A DNA stretch of 49,918 bases from 73-13 sp035555435 (GTDB lineage Bacteria; Actinomycetota; Actinomycetes; Actinomycetales; Microbacteriaceae), in the NCBI GenBank assembly GCA_035555435.1, contig DATMGN010000022.1, forward strand, positions 1 through 49,918, in the 5' to 3' direction. Positions within the stretch are counted from its first letter, which is position 1. Every line of letters begins with the position of its first letter. The translations under genes were made by a program, and so were the position numbers. The notes beneath the pieces are model-generated. The model ran no database searches, had not been told where the DNA came from, and saw only the letters and a program-made list of their open reading frames with translations. Of the stretch, positions 7,149 through 15,492 are shown in pieces.

Positions 7149-9725
7149 GTGACCGACGGGGACGAGACGACGCACGCCGAGGACGGCGCCCAGTACGACA
7201 TCCGCGCCATTTCGGCGAAGTGGCTCGACCACTGGGAAGCGCACGGCACGTTCACGACCGTCGATGACGACCCGCGGCCCCGCAAGTACATCCTCGACAT
7301 GTTCCCGTACCCCTCGGGCGACCTGCACATGGGGCACGCGGAGGCGTTCGCGTTCGGCGACATCGTCGCCCGATACTGGCGCCAACGCGGCTTCAACGTG
7401 CTGCACCCCATCGGCTGGGACTCCTTCGGCCTCCCGGCGGAGAACGCCGCGATCCAGCGCGGCGCGAACCCCGTCACCTGGACGTACGACAACATCGCGC
7501 AGCAGCGCGAGTCGATGCGCCGCTACGGCGTGAGCTTCGACTGGACCCGGGTGCTGCACACGAGCGACCCCGAGTACTACAAGTGGAACCAGTGGCTGTT
7601 CCTGCAGATGTTCGAGCGCGGCCTCGCCTACCGCAAGGAGTCCTACGTCAACTGGGACCCGGTGGACCAGACCGTGCTCGCCAATGAGCAGGTCCTCGCC
7701 GACGGCACCTCGGAGCGCACCGGCGCGCTCGTCGAGAAGAAGAAGCTGACGCAGTGGTACCTCAAGATCACGGACTACGCCGACCGCCTCCTCGACGACC
7801 TCAACCAGCTCGAAGGCTCGTGGCCCTCGCGCGTGCTGCAGATGCAGCGCAACTGGATTGGGCGCTCGACGGGCGCCGACGTCGACTTCGTCATCGAAGG
7901 CCGCGAGGCGCCGGTGACCGTCTTCACGACACGTCCCGACACGCTTTTCGGCGCGACATTCATGGTCGTCGCCCCCGACTCGGAACTCGCCGCCGAGCTC
8001 GCCGCCGGGTCCACCCCGGCCGCGCAGGCCGCGTTCTCCCAGTATCTCGAGCGCACGCAGCGGCTCAGCGAGATCGAGCGGCAGGACGCCGATCGGCCGA
8101 AGACCGGTGTCCCGCTCGAGCGGTTCGCGATCAATCCGGTCAACGGGGAGCGGCTGCCGATCTGGGCCGCCGACTACGTGCTCGCCGACTACGGCCATGG
8201 CGCGATCATGGCGGTGCCGGCGCACGACCAGCGCGACCTCGACTTCGCGCGGGAGTTCGACCTGCCGGTGCGGATCGTCGTCGACACGACCGCGCCGATC
8301 ACCGGCGCGATCCCCGTCATCCCGACGGACCCGGAGACGGGCGAGCCGATGATCCCCGTCACGCTCAGCTCGATCGACCCGGCGATCACGGGCAGGGCGC
8401 TCGCCGGCGACGGCCGGATGACGAACTCCGGTCCGCTCGACGGACTGTCGAAGCAGAACGCGATCAAGCGCGCGATCGAGATGCTCCAGGAGGCGGGCAC
8501 CGGCCGGGCGGCGAAGAACTTCCGCCTGCGCGACTGGCTCATCTCCCGCCAGCGCTTCTGGGGGACCCCGATCCCGATCGTGCACGGCGCCGACGGCGAG
8601 CTCGTGCCGGTGCCGTACGACCAGCTGCCGGTCGTGCTGCCGCCGACCGACGGGCTCGACCTGAAGCCGAAGGGCCAGTCGCCGCTCGGCGCGGCGACCG
8701 GTTGGGTCGAGGTGGCGGACCCGCGCGACGGATCGCCGGCGCGCCGCGACCCCGACACGATGGACACGTTCGTCGACTCGTCCTGGTACTTCCTGCGCTT
8801 CCTGTCGCCGAATGACGACACGCGCGCCTTCGACGTCGCCGCCGCGGAGCGCTGGGCGCCCGTCGACCAGTACGTCGGCGGCGTCGAGCACGCGATCCTG
8901 CACCTGCTGTATGCGCGCTTCGTCACGAAGGTGCTCTTCGACATGGGGCTCGTGAGCTTCACCGAGCCGTTCAGCGCGCTGCTCAACCAGGGCATGGTGC
9001 TCACCGGTGGCAAGAAGATGTCGAAGCGCAGCGGCAAGGGGTCACTCTTCTCCGAGGAGCTCGACGCGCACGGCGCCGACGCGGTGCGCCTCGCGCTCGC
9101 CTTCGCCGGGCCGCCGGAGGACAACATCGACTGGGAGGACGTCTCGCCCGCGGCGGCGGCGCGCTTCCTCGGCCGGGTCTTCCGTCTCGCGACGGAAGTG
9201 ACGTCCTCGCCCGATGTGGCCTGGAAGGACGGCGACGCGGCGCTGCGGCGGGTCACGCACCGCTTCCTCGCGGACGGCACCCAGCTCGCGGAGTCGTTCA
9301 AGTTCAACGTGCTCGTCGCCCGCACGATGGAGCTCGCGAACGCGACGCGCAAGACGCTCGACGCCGTCGGCGGCGCCGACCCCGCGGTGCGCGAGGCCGT
9401 CGAGGTCATCGCGGTCGCGATCTCGCTCTTCGCGCCGTTCACGGCGGAGGAGATGTGGGAGCGGCTCGGCTACGAGCCGTCCGTGTCGGTCGCCGGATGG
9501 CGGAAGGCCGACCCTGCGCTCCTCATCGAGGACACCGTGACGGCGATCGTGCAGGTCGACGGCAAGGTGCGCGACCGCATCGAGGTGTCGGCGAAGATCG
9601 AGTCGGCCGAGCTCGAGGCGCTCGCGCGCGCGTCGGAGAACACGCTGCGGGCGATCGGCGAGCGGGAGATCGTCAAGGTCATCGTGCGCGCCCCGAACGT
9701 CGTCAACATCGCGACCAAGGGCTGA
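7149..9725 (+). CDS. leuS: Leucyl-tRNA synthetase
   Basis: An 858-residue class I synthetase that charges tRNA-Leu. The HIGH signature appears as HMGH in PYPSGDLHMGHAEAF near residue 55. The CP1 editing domain is marked by TTRPDTLFGATFMVVAP near residue 260, and the KMSKS loop reads KKMSKR (near residue 622) followed by SGKGSLF. The C-terminal helical anticodon-binding domain ends in the usual VQVDGKVRDRIEV stretch. Length is normal for bacterial LeuRS. The GTG at 7149 follows TAAACT (7135-7140) by eight bases, suggesting a leaderless or nearly leaderless message. The final Ser of KMSKS replaced by Arg is noted in the findings. Confidence 0.97.
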   Translation: MTDGDETTHAEDGAQYDIRAISAKWLDHWEAHGTFTTVDDDPRPRKYILDMFPYPSGDLHMGHAEAFAFGDIVARYWRQRGFNVLHPIGWDSFGLPAENAAIQRGANPVTWTYDNIAQQRESMRRYGVSFDWTRVLHTSDPEYYKWNQWLFLQMFERGLAYRKESYVNWDPVDQTVLANEQVLADGTSERTGALVEKKKLTQWYLKITDYADRLLDDLNQLEGSWPSRVLQMQRNWIGRSTGADVDFVIEGREAPVTVFTTRPDTLFGATFMVVAPDSELAAELAAGSTPAAQAAFSQYLERTQRLSEIERQDADRPKTGVPLERFAINPVNGERLPIWAADYVLADYGHGAIMAVPAHDQRDLDFAREFDLPVRIVVDTTAPITGAIPVIPTDPETGEPMIPVTLSSIDPAITGRALAGDGRMTNSGPLDGLSKQNAIKRAIEMLQEAGTGRAAKNFRLRDWLISRQRFWGTPIPIVHGADGELVPVPYDQLPVVLPPTDGLDLKPKGQSPLGAATGWVEVADPRDGSPARRDPDTMDTFVDSSWYFLRFLSPNDDTRAFDVAAAERWAPVDQYVGGVEHAILHLLYARFVTKVLFDMGLVSFTEPFSALLNQGMVLTGGKKMSKRSGKGSLFSEELDAHGADAVRLALAFAGPPEDNIDWEDVSPAAAARFLGRVFRLATEVTSSPDVAWKDGDAALRRVTHRFLADGTQLAESFKFNVLVARTMELANATRKTLDAVGGADPAVREAVEVIAVAISLFAPFTAEEMWERLGYEPSVSVAGWRKADPALLIEDTVTAIVQVDGKVRDRIEVSAKIESAELEALARASENTLRAIGEREIVKVIVRAPNVVNIATKG

Positions 9726-9786
9726 TCCATCCACATTCGGGGGCTGGTGGCGTCCTGAGTCGATGCGCGGTGCCTAGCGTGACGGG

Positions 9787-10392
9787 ATGCATCCCGGCGA
9801 CGGCGAGCCGCTCATCACGGCGCCACCCCGCGCGCGCCTGCAACTCGCGATCGGCGCCGTCGTCGTGCTGCTGCTCGCGGGCCTCGCGGGCGCCGTCGTC
9901 GCGGGGATCGCGTCGCCTCGCGGCGGCGTCATCACGGTCCCCGGACCCACGTCGACCGCCGAGGAGGATGTACTCACGGTCGTCGTCCACGTGCTCGGCG
10001 CGGTCGGGGCGCCCGGCCTCTACCGACTGCGCGAAGGGGCGAGGGTCGTCGACGGGATCGCGGCGGCGGGCGGGTTCACGGCGGAGGCCGCGCGCGGCGC
10101 GCTGAACCTCGCGCGCGTGCTCGGCGACGCCGAGCAGCTCGTCGTGCCGCTGATCGGCGAGGTGCCGGAGGCCGCCGCCGCGCCCGGGATCGCGTCGGAC
10201 GGCCGGGTCAACCTCAACACCGCCGACCAGGCGGCACTCGAGTCGCTCCCGAGGGTCGGGCCCGCGATGGCGCAGCGGATCATCGACTGGCGGGAGCGCA
10301 ACGGCGCCTTCCAGACGCCGGAGGATCTCCTGCAGGTGACGGGCATCGGGGAGAAGACCCTCGAAGCGATGCGCGAACTGGTGTCGGTGTGA
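9787..10392 (+). CDS. comEA: Competence protein ComEA, DNA-binding
   Basis: A 201-residue membrane-anchored DNA receptor for transformation. After a short cytoplasmic N-terminus a single membrane helix lies at about residues 18-42. An SLBB-type domain follows (VVVHVLGAVGAPGLYRLREG, then LNLARVLGDAEQL) and the C-terminal domain carries two helix-hairpin-helix motifs (VNLNTADQAALESLPRVGP and LLQVTGIGEKTLEAM) that bind double-stranded DNA outside the membrane. The ATG at 9787 is preceded by TAGCGT at six bases (leaderless). The stop overlaps the GTG of comEC, so both are made together. Many actinobacteria carry comEA/comEC without proven competence. Confidence 0.93.
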   Translation: MHPGDGEPLITAPPRARLQLAIGAVVVLLLAGLAGAVVAGIASPRGGVITVPGPTSTAEEDVLTVVVHVLGAVGAPGLYRLREGARVVDGIAAAGGFTAEAARGALNLARVLGDAEQLVVPLIGEVPEAAAAPGIASDGRVNLNTADQAALESLPRVGPAMAQRIIDWRERNGAFQTPEDLLQVTGIGEKTLEAMRELVSV

Positions 10393-12767
10393 GCCTCGTG
10401 GATGCGCGCCGCACCGCGCGGGGGCGGGACCTGCGCCTCGTGCCGGCGGCGATCGGCGCCTGGGTCGTGGGACTCGCCCTCACGGCGCTGCCCGACGCGG
10501 GCGGGATCGTCGCGGCGAGCGCGTGGGCGATCGCAGTCGTCGCGGCATCCCTCGCGCTCCTCGCCCGGCATCGCGGTGGCGGCGGTGTCTCGACGGTCGT
10601 CGGGACCCTCGCCGCGAGCGCGCTCGCGGTCGGGGCCGTCGCCTGCGTCGCGACCTCGGTCGCCCTGCGTGCGGACATCCGTGCCCCGCCGGGCCTCGCG
10701 GACGTGCGCGGACCCCAGGAGCTCATGCTCGTCGCGACCGAGGAGGCGAGCGCCGGCAGTGACCGCTTCCGAGGCACGGCGTCGTCGATCGGGCCGATCG
10801 GGCCGCTCAGCCCGCTCGGCGGCGAGACGCCCGTGCTTCGCGGCGAGATGCCTGTGCTCGTCGTCGACGTCGAGATCGAGCGAGACATCGGGATCGGCGC
10901 GACGGTGCGCCTGCGCGGCACCGCCTCGCCGACCGGACCCGGCGGTGGCATCGTCGCGATCGTCGTCGCCGACGGCGCCGCGGCGGAGATTGTCGCACCG
11001 CCGCCGGGCTGGATCGAATGGGGGAACGCGATGCGGGCGCGATTCCGCGCGCTCGCGGCGGGGTTGCCGGGCGATGGCGGTGCGCTCCTCACGGGGCTCG
11101 CGATCGGCGACGACCGCGCCGTGCCCGAGCCGCTCGAGGCGTCGATGCGTGCGAGCAGCCTGACGCACCTGACGGCCGTCTCCGGGGCCAACTGCGCGAT
11201 CGTCGTCGGGGCAGTGATGGTCGGCGGTGCGCTGCTCGGGATCCGCCGGCGCTGGCGGATCACGGTGGCGCTCGTCGTGCTCGGCGCCTTCGTCGTGCTC
11301 GTCACCCCCCAGCCGAGCGTCGTGCGGGCCGCGGTCATGGCGGCGTTCGCGCTCGTGGGGCTCGCGCTCGCCCGACCCATGCGCGGGCTGCCGCTCCTCG
11401 GCATCGCGATCATCGGGATCCTGGTCGTCGATCCGTGGGCGGCGAGCGAGCTCGGCTTCGTGCTCTCGGCGCTCGCGACCGCCGGCCTGCTCGTGCTGAG
11501 CGCGCCGCTCGCCCGCGGCATCGCGTTCGTCATGCCGTACCGCCTGGCCGCCGCGATCTCGATCCCGTTCGCGGCGCAGCTCGCGGTGCAGCCGGCCATC
11601 GCGGTCGTCGATGCGACCGTGCCGACGTACGGCGTCATCGCGAACCTACTCGCGGTGCCCGCCGCGCCCGTCGCGACGGTGCTCGGGCTGCTCGCGTGCC
11701 TCGCCGCCCCCGTGCTCCCGGTGATCGCGGGGGCGCTCGCCTGGGTGGCGTGGCTGCCCTCGACCTGGATCGGCGGGGTCGCGACGACCTTCGCCGGACT
11801 GCCCGCGGCGCGGCTGCCGTGGCCCGATGGTCTCATCGGCATCGCGCTCTACGCGGTCATCGGCCTCGGTGTCGCGGTGCTCCTCCTCGGTCGAGGACGG
11901 ATCCGGCTCCTCGGGGGCCTCGCGGCAGGCGTCATCGTCGCCGGCGCGGCAGGCTCGATCGCGGCCGAGCGGCTCGCCGTCCTCGAGCGGCCTCGCGACT
12001 GGCAGATCGCGATGTGCGACGTGGGGCAGGGCGACGCCGCCGTCATCCGCAGCGACGGGCTCGTGGCGGTCGTCGACACGGGCCCCGACCCGCCGGCGCT
12101 GGAGCGCTGCCTCGTGGAGCTCGGGATCAGCCGCGTGGATCTCCTCGTCCTCTCGCACTTCGACCGGGATCACGCAGGCGGAGCCGAGGCGCTGCGCGGC
12201 CGCGTCGGGCGGGTGCTCAGCGGGCCCGCGGATGCGGACGCGCGCACCCGAGTGCTCGAGCCGCTCGCGGTCGCGGGCGCGGTCGTCGACGAGGCCGCTC
12301 GAGGCGACGCTGGGGTGCTCGGCGAGCTCGTCTGGCAGGTGCTCTGGCCGCGAGACGCCGACCGGCCGACGCCCGGCAACGACGCGAGCCTCGTCGTCCG
12401 GTTCGCGCGCGACGCGGGAGGCTGCCGCAGCTGCGTGAGCTCGATCTGGCTCGGCGACCTCGGCGAGGCGGCGCAGCTTCGCCTCCTCTCGGCCGGCGCG
12501 ATCGGCGGCCACGACGTCGTCAAAGTCAGCCACCACGGCAGCGCCGACCAGTCCGAGCGGCTGTACCTCGAGATCGGCGCGCCCGTCGCACTCATCGGCG
12601 TCGGCGCCGACAACGGCTACGGCCACCCGACCGATCGCACCCTCTCGATGCTCGGGGTCGCGGGCGCGGAGGTCGCCCGCACGGACGAGCACGGGCTGCT
12701 GCTCGTCGCCCGGGAGGCGGGTGGCGACCTTACGCTCTGGCGCGCCCGCGGCGCCGGAGCGCCATGA
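10389..12767 (+). CDS. comEC: ComEC/Rec2 DNA uptake channel
   Basis: A 792-residue polytopic membrane protein that carries single-stranded DNA across the membrane. It has the three-part layout of the long form: an N-terminal soluble region between hydrophobic spans (about 15-230), the Competence domain (LTGLAIGDDRAVPEPLEASM then LTHLTAVSGANCAIV near 255, membrane spans to about 525), and a C-terminal metallo-beta-lactamase-like domain (CDVGQGDAAVI near 540, LSHFDRDHAGG near 582, VSHHGSADQS near 715), thought to degrade the non-transported strand. The GTG at 10389 overlaps the comEA stop by four bases. The holA promoter follows directly. Confidence 0.94.
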   Translation: MSLVDARRTARGRDLRLVPAAIGAWVVGLALTALPDAGGIVAASAWAIAVVAASLALLARHRGGGGVSTVVGTLAASALAVGAVACVATSVALRADIRAPPGLADVRGPQELMLVATEEASAGSDRFRGTASSIGPIGPLSPLGGETPVLRGEMPVLVVDVEIERDIGIGATVRLRGTASPTGPGGGIVAIVVADGAAAEIVAPPPGWIEWGNAMRARFRALAAGLPGDGGALLTGLAIGDDRAVPEPLEASMRASSLTHLTAVSGANCAIVVGAVMVGGALLGIRRRWRITVALVVLGAFVVLVTPQPSVVRAAVMAAFALVGLALARPMRGLPLLGIAIIGILVVDPWAASELGFVLSALATAGLLVLSAPLARGIAFVMPYRLAAAISIPFAAQLAVQPAIAVVDATVPTYGVIANLLAVPAAPVATVLGLLACLAAPVLPVIAGALAWVAWLPSTWIGGVATTFAGLPAARLPWPDGLIGIALYAVIGLGVAVLLLGRGRIRLLGGLAAGVIVAGAAGSIAAERLAVLERPRDWQIAMCDVGQGDAAVIRSDGLVAVVDTGPDPPALERCLVELGISRVDLLVLSHFDRDHAGGAEALRGRVGRVLSGPADADARTRVLEPLAVAGAVVDEAARGDAGVLGELVWQVLWPRDADRPTPGNDASLVVRFARDAGGCRSCVSSIWLGDLGEAAQLRLLSAGAIGGHDVVKVSHHGSADQSERLYLEIGAPVALIGVGADNGYGHPTDRTLSMLGVAGAEVARTDEHGLLLVAREAGGDLTLWRARGAGAP

Positions 12768-12798
12768 GCAGGTCAGACGTGGCAAGTAGGCTCGCAGG

Positions 12799-13812
12799 GT
12801 GGCAAGAACGGCGGCACCCAGGGGCGCGAAGGCCGCCGCCCCGGGTCTGCCGTGGCACGCGATCCGCCCCGCGCCGGTCGTCCTCGTCAGCGGCCCCGAG
12901 GACTTCCTCGCGGACCGCGCGATGCGGCTGCTGCGCGACCGGCTCAAGGAGCAGGACCCGAGCCTGGAGGTCCACGACGTCGACGCCGCGACGTATGCGC
13001 CGGGGGAGTTGCTGACGCTCGCGAGCCCCTCGCTCTTCGCCGAACCGCGACTCATCCGTGTCGGGCACGTCGAGAAGTGCACCGACGAGTTCATTGAGGA
13101 GACGCTGCGCTATCTCGCCTCGCCGGCGGACGACACGGTCGTCGTGCTCCGCCACGGTGGCGGGGTGCGGGGCAAGAAGCTCCTCGACGCCCTGCGCGCC
13201 TCCGGCGACGCCATCGAGATCTCCTGCATCGAGCTCAAAGGGGATCAGGAACGCGCCGACTTCGTGCACGCCGAGTTCCGCACGGCCGGGCGCGCCGTGA
13301 CACCCGGGGCCGTGCGGGCGCTCGTCACGGCGTTCTCCGCGGACCTCGGCGAGCTCGCGTCGGCGTGCCGCCAACTGCTCGACGACACCGACGATGACAT
13401 CACCGAGGTCACGGTCGACAAGTACTACGGCGGACGGGTCGAGACGACGGCGTTCGACGTCGCGGACGCCGCGATCGCGGGGCGCAGCGGCGACGCGCTC
13501 GTCCTGCTGCGGCACGCGCTCGAGTCGGGCGCGGATCCGGTGCCGATCGTCGCGGCGTTCGCCATGAAGCTGCGGGCGATGGCGAAGGTCGTCGGGATGC
13601 GGGGCGGGGGAGGCGAGCTCGCGGGCCGCCTCGGGATGGCGCCCTGGCAGGTCGACCGGGCGCGGCGCGACGGCCAAGGCTGGACGGATGACGGACTCGC
13701 GACGGTGATCGAGACGATCGCGGAGACCGACGCGGCGGTGAAGGGCGCCGGGCGCGATCCGGTCTATGCCCTGGAGCGCATGATCCTGATCATCGCCGAC
13801 CGCGGCATCTGA
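12799..13812 (+). CDS. holA: DNA polymerase III delta subunit
   Basis: A 337-residue clamp-loader subunit that opens the sliding clamp. The start of the AAA+-like domain is recognisable (PVVLVSGPEDFLADRAMRLL near residue 30), then LTLASPSLFAEPRLIRV, and the C-terminal collar domain (DALVLLRHALESGADPVPIV, LGMAPWQVDRARRDGQGW, YALERMILIIA). The N-terminus includes about 20 Ala/Lys/Arg-rich residues. The GTG at 12799 follows TAGGCT (12787-12792) by six bases, so it is probably leaderless. It lies immediately before rpsT in convergent orientation, the usual actinobacterial holA/rpsT arrangement; the two share the terminator at 13827-13856. Confidence 0.93.
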   Translation: MARTAAPRGAKAAAPGLPWHAIRPAPVVLVSGPEDFLADRAMRLLRDRLKEQDPSLEVHDVDAATYAPGELLTLASPSLFAEPRLIRVGHVEKCTDEFIEETLRYLASPADDTVVVLRHGGGVRGKKLLDALRASGDAIEISCIELKGDQERADFVHAEFRTAGRAVTPGAVRALVTAFSADLGELASACRQLLDDTDDDITEVTVDKYYGGRVETTAFDVADAAIAGRSGDALVLLRHALESGADPVPIVAAFAMKLRAMAKVVGMRGGGGELAGRLGMAPWQVDRARRDGQGWTDDGLATVIETIAETDAAVKGAGRDPVYALERMILIIADRGI

Positions 13813-13826
13813 TCGGCCCAGAAATG

Positions 13827-13856
13827 ACGAGAGCCCCGCCGAAGCGGGGCTCTCGT
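13827..13856. terminator. Bidirectional terminator between holA and rpsT
   Basis: A perfect 13-bp stem (left arm 13827-13839, ACGAGAGCCCCGC; right arm 13844-13856) closed by a CGAA tetraloop. It sits 14 bases after the holA stop and 10 bases past the rpsT stop on the other strand, so it can end both transcripts. No strong U-tract is present on either strand. Confidence 0.88.
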
Positions 13857-13866
13857 ACGATGCGGT

Positions 13867-14127
13867 TCAGAGCGCGGCGACCTGCGAGGCGATCGCGGAC
13901 TTGCGGTTCGCGGCCTGGTTGCGGTGGATGACGCCCTTGGAGACGGCCTTGTCGAGCTTCTTGTTCGCGTGCGCGAGGGCCGTGGCGGCCTTGTCCTTGT
14001 CGCCTGCGGCGACGGCCTCGCGGGTGCGGCGCACGGCGGTCTTGAGCTCCGACTTGACGGCCTTGTTGCGCTCCTCGGCCTTCTTGTTCTGAAGGTTGCG
14101 CTTGATCTGGGACTTGATGTTTGCCAA
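13867..14127 (-). CDS. rpsT: 30S ribosomal protein S20
   Basis: An 86-residue basic helical protein that binds 16S rRNA, exactly the usual S20 length. It reads (M)ANIKSQIKRN at the start, with RNKAVKSELKTAVR, DKAATALAHANKKLDKA and GVIHRNQAANRKSAI following. The start must be the TTG at 14127-14125, because the canonical ANIKSQ sequence begins right after it; the open frame continues upstream without resemblance to S20. The ribosome site upstream (AAAGAG) is weak. A leader of about 100 bases separates it from the candidate promoter at 14230-14235. TTG as start may limit translation or allow control, as in other bacteria where S20 is autoregulated at an unusual start codon. Confidence 0.95.
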   Translation of the reverse strand: MANIKSQIKRNLQNKKAEERNKAVKSELKTAVRRTREAVAAGDKDKAATALAHANKKLDKAVSKGVIHRNQAANRKSAIASQVAAL

Positions 14128-14229
14128 GAGTGGACTCTTTCGTGTGGTAACGGCAGGTGATCTCCCGGCCGGGTAGAGGGGTCCTGCCGAGGTGTCGCGC
14201 GGTGGGATTCGCGCGGAAGCCAAGGAGAG

Positions 14230-14238
14230 AGCTTACCA
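14230..14238 (-). promoter_or_regulatory. Candidate rpsT promoter -10
   Basis: Read on the minus strand, TGGTAAGCT gives a TAAGCT -10 with an extended TG. It overlaps the stop codon of the upstream hydrolase gene. A transcript from here would carry a leader of roughly 95-100 bases before the TTG start of rpsT, unlike the leaderless genes around it. No good -35 is evident. Confidence 0.45.
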
Positions 14239-14976
14239 GGATGCGGCGCGGCCTGCCATGACGAGCAGCCGCGACACGGTGCGCGGCGCCGCGAGATTGA
14301 CCATGTGCGTCGCGCCGGGCACGATCGTGTGCCACGAACGCGGTGCCGCGGCGAGGAACAGCCGCTCCTGCAGGCGCATCTGATCGAGCTCCCCGTTGAC
14401 GAACCAGACGGGGACGCCGGCCGCGACGGTGCGTGCGATCGAGGCGAGCGGGTCGAACGCGGCGACGGCGTCGATCGCATCGATCGCCGCGCCGATGCCG
14501 TAGCCCCCCGCGAGGAACGCCCTGGCCGCGGGCTTGCCGCCGACGAGCCGCTGCACCGCCGCGTCGAAGCGCAGGCCCCGGTCCGGGAGGCGGCCGAGGG
14601 CGTGCGTGAGACCGCGGTAGGCGCCGACGCCGAGCGCGAGGGGCCGCGTCGAGCAGGCCATCGGGATGAGGCCGTGCACGCGATCCGGATACCGCCCGGC
14701 GTACTCCATAGAGAGGTACCCGCCGAGCGAGAGCCCGACGAGGATGATCGGCCCCGGCTCGCCGGGCAGTGCGGCGAGCCCGTCGACCGCCTCGTCGATC
14801 GTGCGGAACGCGCCGTCGGCCGTGAAGCGCTCGCCGAGACGCCGGCCGTGGCCGGGCAGGTCGGGGACCGCGACGTGGAAGCCGGCGTCGCGGAGCGCCA
14901 CGTGCTGCGGACGCCACATCGTGCGCGAGGTGTAGAGGCCGTGCACAAGCACGAATCGCGCCGCGCCACCCCTCAT
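14233..14976 (-). CDS. Alpha/beta-fold hydrolase
   Basis: A 247-residue soluble hydrolase of the alpha/beta fold. The oxyanion-hole HG is VHGLY (residues 11-15), the nucleophile elbow GLSLGG places the Ser at about residue 83, an Asp follows in FVNGELDQMRL near 202, and the catalytic His is in GATHMVNL near 222. Length suits an esterase or lactonase-type enzyme, but the substrate is unknown. The ATG at 14976 is preceded by TAGCCT seven bases upstream on this strand, consistent with a leaderless message. Its stop codon overlaps the rpsT promoter. Confidence 0.85.
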   Translation of the reverse strand: MRGGAARFVLVHGLYTSRTMWRPQHVALRDAGFHVAVPDLPGHGRRLGERFTADGAFRTIDEAVDGLAALPGEPGPIILVGLSLGGYLSMEYAGRYPDRVHGLIPMACSTRPLALGVGAYRGLTHALGRLPDRGLRFDAAVQRLVGGKPAARAFLAGGYGIGAAIDAIDAVAAFDPLASIARTVAAGVPVWFVNGELDQMRLQERLFLAAAPRSWHTIVPGATHMVNLAAPRTVSRLLVMAGRAASW

Positions 14977-15000
14977 GCGGCCAAGGCTAGCCGCACCCGG

Positions 15001-15492
15001 TCAGTCGTGCGCGGGGGCTCGGCGCAGCCGGATGAGGGGCAGCTCCCGATCGGTCGCGGCCCGGTAGCGGTCGATCGTGCGCAGCGTCATTCGACTCGAC
15101 TTCGCGCGCACCTCGGCGGTGACGCGGGCGAGCTCCTCGCCGGACAGCTGCGTCGCGGTCACCCGGATCCGCTCGCCGTTCGTGACGATCGTGGCGCGAT
15201 CGGGATGGGCCGCGAGGTTGAAGTACCACGACGGATGGTGCGTGGCACCCGCGGCGGTCGCGGTGATGATCCAGTCGTCGCCATCGCGGACGAAGCCGAC
15301 CGGCACGGGTCCGCGCTCAAGGCCGGACTTCGCGCCGATCGTCGTGAGCGCGAGCGCGCCGACGCCGCGGAACCGCGTCGCACGCGTCGAGTGGGCCTGC
15401 TTGAGCAGATAGTCGCCGACGAGCCGCCAGATGCCGACGGCGCGCGGCTGCGGACGCCCGTAGGTGCCGTTCGGGAGGGGCTGGAAGCTCAT
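15001..15492 (-). CDS. Deazaflavin (F420)-dependent nitroreductase/quinone reductase family protein
   Basis: A 163-residue protein of the split beta-barrel deazaflavin-dependent family (Ddn/F420H2-dependent quinone reductase, DUF385). Seen: TTIGAKSGLERGPVPVGFV, where the family normally reads TxGRxSGxxRxxPL, then GDDWIITATAAGATHHPSWYFNL, the classical central motif with HPxWYxNL, and NGERIRVTA. Family members use reduced F420 for quinones, nitro compounds or toxins. Its ATG overlaps the stop of the upstream glycosyltransferase (ATGA), so the two are translated together, suggesting one pathway of small-molecule modification. Partner substrates cannot be read from sequence. Confidence 0.87.
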   Translation of the reverse strand: MSFQPLPNGTYGRPQPRAVGIWRLVGDYLLKQAHSTRATRFRGVGALALTTIGAKSGLERGPVPVGFVRDGDDWIITATAAGATHHPSWYFNLAAHPDRATIVTNGERIRVTATQLSGEELARVTAEVRAKSSRMTLRTIDRYRAATDRELPLIRLRRAPAHD

